Assembly: GCA_008508345.1 (NCBI GenBank)
Contig: QNGE01002359.1
Location: forward strand, 37,124-101,123
Length of the DNA: 64,000 nt
Reading direction: 5' to 3'
Origin: Paragonimus westermani
Taxonomy: Eukaryota; Platyhelminthes; Trematoda; Plagiorchiida; Troglotrematidae
A program made the position numbers and the translations under genes. Under the pieces are notes generated by a model. It made no database searches. It was given only the letters and a program-made list of their open reading frames with translations, and had not been told where the DNA came from. Position 1 is the first letter of the stretch; every line of letters starts with the position of its first letter. Below are positions 57,245 to 64,000 of this stretch, one piece after another.

Positions 57245-60200
57245 ACATTACCTCTTTGGCCAGTCGTTGTTCAACCAAATTTACTGATTTTATGTGTGTA
57301 TTCCAATCCTACTAATGTTCACTGGTGAAAGCGCTATGACGGCTGGTTAGAACACAGAAAGTTTTCTTATTTTTCTCTTCCCAAACCTCAAGTTAATGAA
57401 CCCGTCATTTTGGTAATTATACTGATTCATTTTCAAGTTCGTTTGTCCTCCATTTGGGTCACTTAACCCGTGCTTGAGAATATTTTTTGATTCATTACTT
57501 GGATGTTTTTGTTATTGATGGATTAATCCCCAGGTAAACTGTTCGATTTACACACCACTCGTCCCCGGTCTAGGGCTTGCAGATGGACCAATTTGATTTA
57601 CCCAATGTTTCACCAGCGATAATACGTTGTATGACCATTAGACGTTTGCAAACTATTCAAAGTATTCGGAGCGTAAGCCATCCTCATCAACAAGAACAAC
57701 GGCAACAATGGGTCATTTTGGTTAACTATCTCACAGGAGAAGTAAAAGACTGAGTTGGAATTGTGTTTACCGGCTGCGAACTAACTAGTTGCTGAGCTCT
57801 AAGCCATATGTCAAAACTTCAGGGAATGTGCATGAGACGTTTCTTCTTATCGATATTTTCAATACAGTGCTGCATAGCACTTTCTATCAAACCAGCCTGT
57901 CTGGTGATTGTTTAAACTCACTGACTAAAAGTAGTTGCAGCCACGTTTGAACGAACAACCGTTGCGTACTAAATATTTCTGAAAGCTTTCAAACATAGCA
58001 CTCTTACACTGGTCTCTCAATGCAGAGGTGGGCAAAATTCGTTACCTACCATTCGTAACTCACTACCACATTAATGATGCTTCTAAGTCTTATAGGATTG
58101 CGGAGGACGAAATTGCCCCCACTACATCACCTCATGCGTTACGTAGCAGAGAACAGAAAGATCACAGATACACAAGTGTGCCGAGTGTAACTCTTTCGTG
58201 TCAGACCACCACTAATGAACACGTATAATATAGTTTCGTCACAGCCAAGAATTGAGTTCCAGCAAGGTCCGTATGGGGAAACCTGGTTGACTGTTGCGCT
58301 GTGAATCCTACTTTAAGCGCAATCAAATGACCTTATCCAAACTCACAGTTATGAACTGCACATAGAAGTGAATGATGTTCAGTTTTTGTAAACCGCTATA
58401 AACTGTGCACTCTGTGCACGTTGAAACTTTCTTACAAACCTGTTTGTCGTTGGTCTCACAACACGTTCATCTCTATCGGAAAAAGTCTCACGTTTTCGAC
58501 CACAACCATTTCTGAAACAATCCAAAGCATGCGAAGGTTCGTGAGTGCCTGCAAGCACGTTGATCACTATTCAGTTTTTAGTGATGCGTGTGTGATTTGT
58601 CGTTTGGAAGTTACTTGACAGGAAAGCAGAACATCTGTGATGCTCTATTTGTAAACTGGAGGGGGAGTTCTCAACCGAAAATCTACTACGCGGAGAAAGT
58701 AAAACTGCCTCCAAATGAATTATCGTGAGAAAAATGAGCTTTAGTGGGTTGAGAATGAGGATGGAATTGTGTCTTATCTTGAAAAATTTTCCTATTTGGA
58801 AACAAATCAAAATTACCCAGTACATCTGAAAAAGATAGGAAACAACAACAACAACACAACTTCGAAAAAGAGTGTTTTTCAGCCAGCGCTTCCATGAGAC
58901 AAAACAAACGTTAACTGGAAGTTATATTTCCAAGCTATGGGTCTTAACAAACTGGAAAAAGTTTGATCTTGCTAGATAAAGGATGTATTATATAACGTTT
59001 GGTTGTTCCGCGTGGTCACTGATTCCGGTGATACGGGGTGAGAGTAAACTTTCTAACTGCATAAAGCTCTAGATTTTAAAACCGGTTTGTTTTAGCAACA
59101 TAACTTATCGTGTTCTACGTTAATATGACAAAATGCTTCGCTTCAGAAGAGGGATATCAAAGTGACGCCATTCAGCCTCAGGTCTCTTAACAAATTGAAC
59201 ATCGAATTCGCTAGTGACAAACTGTCCCGAATCACGGAAGAATTCTACCAGTGCTGGACACTGTCCCTGGTTTTATGTAGCAAATTTACGATCACTCGGA
59301 GTCAACATTCAACATTCTAACAAATAATATTTCCAAAGTTCACAGTCCTTCATTTTGCCGAACGTTGCCAACTTACAAAACCTCACCGACCTCTTTCTCA
59401 TTTTCAGTCAGAATGAAAATTGAAGGCAAATACAAGAAAAATTTAAAACCAAGGCGGGGATCAATATCCCATGCTTGGGGGACGATCGCAGTCATTTAAA
59501 ATCTAAAGTGATACAGTTATCTCATCACTTCTAGAGCGCTTTTATTAAAAATATTTGCAACTGGCACAGAAAGCAGACAAACACTCGAAGAGTTTGCACG
59601 CTAAAAGCCGAAGAGAATCTGTTGTTACGGATAAACAGTATTTTGCAGAGAAAGGCAAGGACACTTTTGCTCATAACACAGTGTGTATTGGACAATCAAC
59701 TTAAACACGTTGTGTTGGTGGGAATTTTGAATTTCTGTAAGTTGCACACTGTCACTCTGAACAAATGAGAAAATGGCACTCCATATGCAGTCTGCTGTTA
59801 TTGTGGCCTTACATGTTTGTGGATTATCACCAGTTGGCAAGATATAAACAGAATTGTGATCAAGTTCTGTAATGCTTAGATCGCCTTTTTACACACTGTT
59901 CAGACGGTTGGCTGATGCACTGTAACCAATGCATTCACTTGTCATGAGTTGACCTATTAAGAAAAAAATATTTCTAATGAGGCAACTTCACTGTTTGCAA
60001 GATGTTAGTAAGCGAGGCCTTGCGTAAGTGAGACCTTGTGTCATCTTGAAACATACAAATTGACGCCCCAATCCATATTTTTGAAATTGTTCCCACAACC
60101 GTTTACCAAAAGTATTAACTTGCATGTTTGAATGAAGGAAATAACCAATTGAAAAACGTGACGTCGGATCACCCTCTGGATCCGTCTCATTAGTGTCACA

Positions 60201-61610
60201 CGAGGTATTGTCTTCTTCCGTCATCATAGTATGTGCGCAAGATAAACACAGTCAAAATATTTCAGATGGATCAAACGTCTCCCATCCAAGTATCTGATTG
60301 CTGTCTGTCTTTGAAAAGAAAGGCACACTGACGTTTCCGGATATCAGTGTATTAGGCGATGAAAGACAACAACGTATTGATCGGTCCACACTAAGCCCCT
60401 TTAGGACGGCTGCCAGTTTTTTATTCATTCAGTTTAAACGCCATTTTGTTCAATGTTCAATTCACAAAGCGATAACTGTGTATGCTTGCAGTGTAAATAA
60501 AGCTTGTCCGTTAACCCTACTGAGATCTATTTATCGTCCTGCTAAATCCAAACTTACCAATGCGAAAAATATCAGTACGGAAAACGTCCGTGCACATTAC
60601 TGTGGCTTCCAACACAGGTCATCCAAGGGGCGTATGACGTAACTAAATTGTGTTCACCCATTTATATTAAGCCAATAGGACTCTCTCAGATTTAGGCACA
60701 GATACCGGAACTGTTCACATGACTAGCTTACTTCCAACTACCGTGATGTTTATACAGAACCGACCGATCTGCACGCTTTCGTTTTGAGTGAACATGTCAT
60801 ACAGGACGGCGCCAGCCGGCTTCACTGACCCGTCTGCCGTTGCCGCAGTCTGGACATATGTACATCAACCAGACACTCCGTGCGCTGATGTGTCACCACA
60901 AGCCAGTCCCTTTGAAGTCAGTCGTGACACTGCTTTTCACTTGTAATAAGCCAGTCATGCACATACAAAAGTTATTGATGCTGGATCTCCGTCTGCCTTG
61001 GTTCTGACCAGTAACAAACTAGAACATGAATGGCCTTAATGTGTTAGTTCCATTGGTGTATGTATTCTAGTGGTCATCCCTTTCATGTGTCGCACATGAC
61101 GGGACCATAAAAATGACAATGCGTTCTTCTAAAATTGGCCACCTTGTGTTGCTACTTTAGTTCGGAAATGGAAACCAATTTATGTCCTAGTTAACCTATT
61201 CTATTCTAACTGCATTCCCAGAAAACATTTGATACAAACCAAATGGTATCAAATCAGCTCAGATCACATGCTGTTTAGTTTACTCTGAACCAAAAAGTCT
61301 CAGTTGCACAGGCGGGTTTTCAGTAGTACTGGAAATCGTACCGCTGTATACGCAACTCATCGTGATACCAAATGATTACTGTCTCTTGATAAGTGGATTG
61401 AGAACAGCACAACGTCATTAGCTATTTTTAATGCTGTACTTTTCAACCACCTCTGGTGGCTTTCTTCAAGAGTGTCACAATCGAATTCACATTGACAAAT
61501 TAACAGAGATCACGTATGATTTGCCGTGGTTAGGTCAAACTGCGCTGTATCTGAGCCGAATGGTCTGATCCTTTGCCAGTTAAGTGAGAGTGATACTGAT
61601 GTAGATGAGA
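57245..61610. other. Unassigned DNA
   Basis: The longest empty stretch. A 114-codon plus frame (60298-60642) and a 79-codon minus frame (60227-59988, beginning with an acidic run and TSCDTNETDPEGDP) are unrecognised. The second has exon-like composition and the right strand for an upstream exon of the adhesion gene, but no domain or splice pair could be assigned. Confidence 0.4.
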
Positions 61611-61617
61611 TGCGTTC

Positions 61618-62850
61618 CTATCTGGTGCTGTTTATCCATCCACGCCACACTGCAGACAGGGGTTTGCTATCATTGCGATTCACACAAGCGTGCTGTGTGT
61701 ACACGGTGAGAGTTTGAGAACAGCACCGCTCCGCATTGGAAGACAGACCTTTGCGAATCACTCGAGTGTGAGCAAAACCTACGTTGTGATTCTCTGACAG
61801 TGCATGTAGTGCGATGGTCGAATTCTTCTCCAACTTCTGAAGTTGATAGGCCTGTTTCGGAAACCTCTTGTGCCTCTTGTGTTCGGCAACACGTACTTTC
61901 AGTTGTCTGCTTGTCTCTTCAATGTAGCTAACATTGCAATCACTGCATTTGATTTTAAAAATGCAGTCTGCCTGGACGCCCATAGAAAATGGATCCTCAA
62001 GATGTTCAACCGAAATACAGTTCGAATAACGTACACAGAGAGAATGGAGTGAGTTTTTTCAGATATCCGTTCACGATACGGTATTTGCACAGTAGACTTG
62101 AAAGTTTCGGTCTCTTTGTTCTTCTCCGTAGTGGACATGCTCTTAATTGTGTTCTCAGCAAATCCGTTCGGATAGTGATTAGCGGCTAACATTTCTTTGA
62201 TGTGAGAAATCTGTTGTTTTGGAAAGTTCAGTGATGTAGATCTTATTAGCTCTAGTGAAGACTGATACGACAACTGTTCTGTTCACAATGGTTAGGTGCG
62301 ACGAAATGCAGTTGAGAAACCGACCAGAATGGGTTGGTTTGCGGTACACAGAAGCCTGAAATCTTCGCTGCTCATCAACTTCGACTAGTCAGTCTGGAAA
62401 ATTAGTTGCTTGCTCATTGGTTTCATTTTACAACATGAATGCAATGCCGCTGAATGTTAAGTTAAGAAGCTGTAACAATTGGTCGCAGGCGGTCCTTTTC
62501 ATGATTACGAATGTCATTTATGTATACCGCCACCAAGTTCGTGATGGATGGGTAAACTCACTCATTGCTTGTGTTTCCAAATGTCTGAGGAAACGATTGG
62601 CTACTGCAGGTGCAACAGGGGAACCCGTAGCTACACCATCGGTTTGTCTGCACATTGTTTGTTGAATGTGAACAAGGTTGAGTGCAAAGTCCAAGACCAG
62701 ACACAATTTTGGAAGGTGACAAAATAGTACACGCACTAAGAATGTCATCACTTTTTAATAACTCCTAAGCAAAATTAATGTTATGTTTTACCGGTGCGCT
62801 ATTGTAGGGAGTGGTCACGTTGAAACTAACAGAAGTTTCATTGTGTAATG
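61618..62850 (-). mobile_element. Penelope-like element 2: RT palm to GIY-YIG, inactivated
   Basis: Leftward on the minus strand: SFNVTTPYNSAPV near 62830 (from FDVxSLFTNVPV), then ELLKSDDILSACTILSPSKI. CRQTDGVATGSPVAPAVANR follows (62650-62590), then WWRY with INDI in the next frame (from YVDDI, near 62530). The linker has HIKEMLAANHYPNGFAENTI (62190) and IPYRERISEKTHSI. The endonuclease at 61983-61618 has FKIKCSDCNVSYIEETSRQL, VRVAEHKRHKRF and ALHALSENHNVGFAHTRVI. The GIY-YIG glycine in YIGET is glutamate here, and stops and frameshifts break the frame. Its linker differs from that of elements 1 and 4, so it represents another Penelope-like lineage. Confidence 0.87.
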
Positions 62851-63259
62851 CCCAACTTGATTAAACACAAATTAGTTTACTGCAATACTCGTTCTAACAA
62901 AATGCGATGTTGTGTGAGAGCGCCATCCGGAGTGGGCACTGCGCTCGCACGCCGGTTTCCTTGAGTTGCTGACACTCACTGGATGTAGCCTTCCGTGAGC
63001 CACCGGTTGACCCCGGATGCATAAATCCGTTTATTCCAAACCCATTAATTCCCCTTTTTCCTAGTTTAGTCATCTTGTACCAATTGACAACACTTTCGCG
63101 TTTGTGGAAATGTCCCTGTATGCGACAATACTCGTCTCCTCAAGTGCACCCGATTCACCGTCTTCGATTTTTTCCGGTTGACGCTTCATAGAGCCGATAG
63201 CCTCAGTTCCCCGATGCCATTAGTTCTATCGATTGCCGTGGAATTTATTGAATCCATGG

Positions 63260-63706
63260 ACTGCCGACCGCCTGTAGAACCGGTAGGTTCCTGTCGGTTC
63301 TACCGACGTAAATTTCGCCGCAGTTACACACAAACTAATAAATGCAGTGTGAGATGGCACCAATGGATTAGTCTCCCTTTACTGAAGGCAACGGTAGCTT
63401 CCGAGTTCAGTCAATGACCACAATTTCAGCCGCTTTGTATGCTAGCTTAATGGATGCGACGAGAACTTTTGTGGTTCGAAGTTAAGAAGTGTCACCTTTG
63501 AATGGTAGTTTAATGTAGACTTTCTTCTTCCCAACCATGGAAACCTTATCCCCTACTATACGTTGCTGGCTGTGTCTATTGATAAATCTTAGCGGATAAC
63601 CATTATCCTGCGACAGGTGCTTCAATTCAAGGATGAAGAAACACCTACAGAAATGAATCCAGGATGTGACTACACAGTCTACTTCTTTCGTCCCGGAATC
63701 ACACAA
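63260..63706 (-). mobile_element. Penelope-like element 4: linker and GIY-YIG remnant
   Basis: The minus frame 63706-63482 ends with LSQDNGYPLRFINRHS and KKKVYIKLPFKGDT, the same linker words as in element 1 (NGYPERFI, KKPVSIRVPFKGDN). After a stop at 63484-63482 the frame continues with IKLAYKAAEIVV (63470-63420) and ISHCIY. It then reads FVCNCGEIYVGRTDRNLPV near 63330-63275, a GIY-YIG core with YVGRT intact. Stops replace several codons. It sits about 400 bases upstream, on the same strand, of the first readable part of element 2 but belongs to a different lineage, so these are two adjacent insertions. Confidence 0.82.
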
Positions 63707-63759
63707 ACTTCCTGCCTCGTCTAGCGCCGGATTAATCCCGAATCAACATTCAGGATTAT

Positions 63760-64000
63760 AATGCGCCATGCTAATCCGCGTTTCCTGCGTTTTGCCGAGG
63801 CGGCCGCGATTGGTTGTCTCAAGCCAGCATGGTGTGTACAAAAGCAACTATATGTAAGCCTTAGAATCACATGGACTTAATAATTCTGTCCCGTCGTTCT
63901 CCACCCCATTTGCTATTGTAGTTCTTCACCCCCCATCCCATTAGCGTCATATATATATGCTTCTGGTTATTTTTATTTGTTATTGAATAGGCAATACGAA
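63760..64000. other. Right end of window, short TA run
   Basis: A short (AT)n run lies at 63949-63958. Nothing else is recognised. Confidence 0.4.

Noticed and set aside
60298..60642. 114-codon plus frame as a gene
   Set aside because: No domain, no splice or start context, and length within chance.
1..64000. CRISPR arrays, operons or prokaryotic defence systems
   Set aside because: No regularly spaced direct repeats or gene clusters; exon structure and retroelements show a eukaryotic nuclear genome.

Overview
This is a eukaryotic, intron-rich and repeat-rich window, most likely from a parasitic flatworm and probably a digenean trematode (liver-fluke type). The reasons are indirect: introns of 6-8 kb between short exons, moderate GC, and a dense mix of decayed Penelope-like, RTE-like, CR1/Jockey-like, Ty3/gypsy-like and BEL/Pao-like retroelements with tRNA-derived SINEs. 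There are no bacterial operons, no CRISPR array and no intact prokaryotic-style gene. Almost every long open frame is either a single exon, a piece of a broken retroelement or a chance frame. The species call is inference.

Host genes, all on the minus strand. (1) At about 53.06 to 27.87 kb lies the 3' part of an NCAM/Fasciclin-2-like cell-adhesion gene. Three exons (42418-42182, 36217-36052, 28234-27870) join in phase into two fibronectin type III domains and end in a hydrophobic tail that could be a GPI-anchor signal. A weaker immunoglobulin-like exon lies upstream at about 52.9 kb. (2) At about 12.9 to 5.6 kb lies part of an OXR1/NCOA7-like gene. A single 872-nt exon (12907-12036) carries the GRAM-like motif of that family and is followed, in matching phase, by a possible next exon starting at 5943. 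The TLDc domain itself is not seen and would lie further left. (3) At 2246-2056 lies one exon-like block of ribosomal protein S3 with plausible splice sites at both ends, either a lone exon of RPS3 or a decayed copy.

Mobile DNA. There is a Ty3/gypsy gag-like zinc knuckle near 1.1 kb and a gypsy reverse-transcriptase fragment at 7.0-7.4 kb. A nearly full-length but broken RTE-like element (10.56 to 7.95 kb, minus) sits inside the OXR1-like intron. A Penelope-like element with a well-kept GIY-YIG domain lies at 15.4-14.1 kb. Two CR1/Jockey-like copies lie in a row at 20.0-17.8 kb, and the tail of another LINE is at 25.9-26.1 kb. Further Penelope-like remains are at 46.5-47.35, 62.85-61.6 and 63.7-63.2 kb, and a BEL/Pao-like protease region is at 49.5 kb. 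LTR-like blocks lie at 22.1, 44.5 and 51.8 kb. Two short interspersed repeat families with tRNA-like promoters are scattered through the window.

I found no coherent new system. The points most worth checking are the phased exon chain with a possible GPI tail, the OXR1-like exon chain, the isolated RPS3 block, and the two SINE families. The rest of the window, mostly intron and intergenic DNA, shows nothing I can name, and this is stated stretch by stretch.
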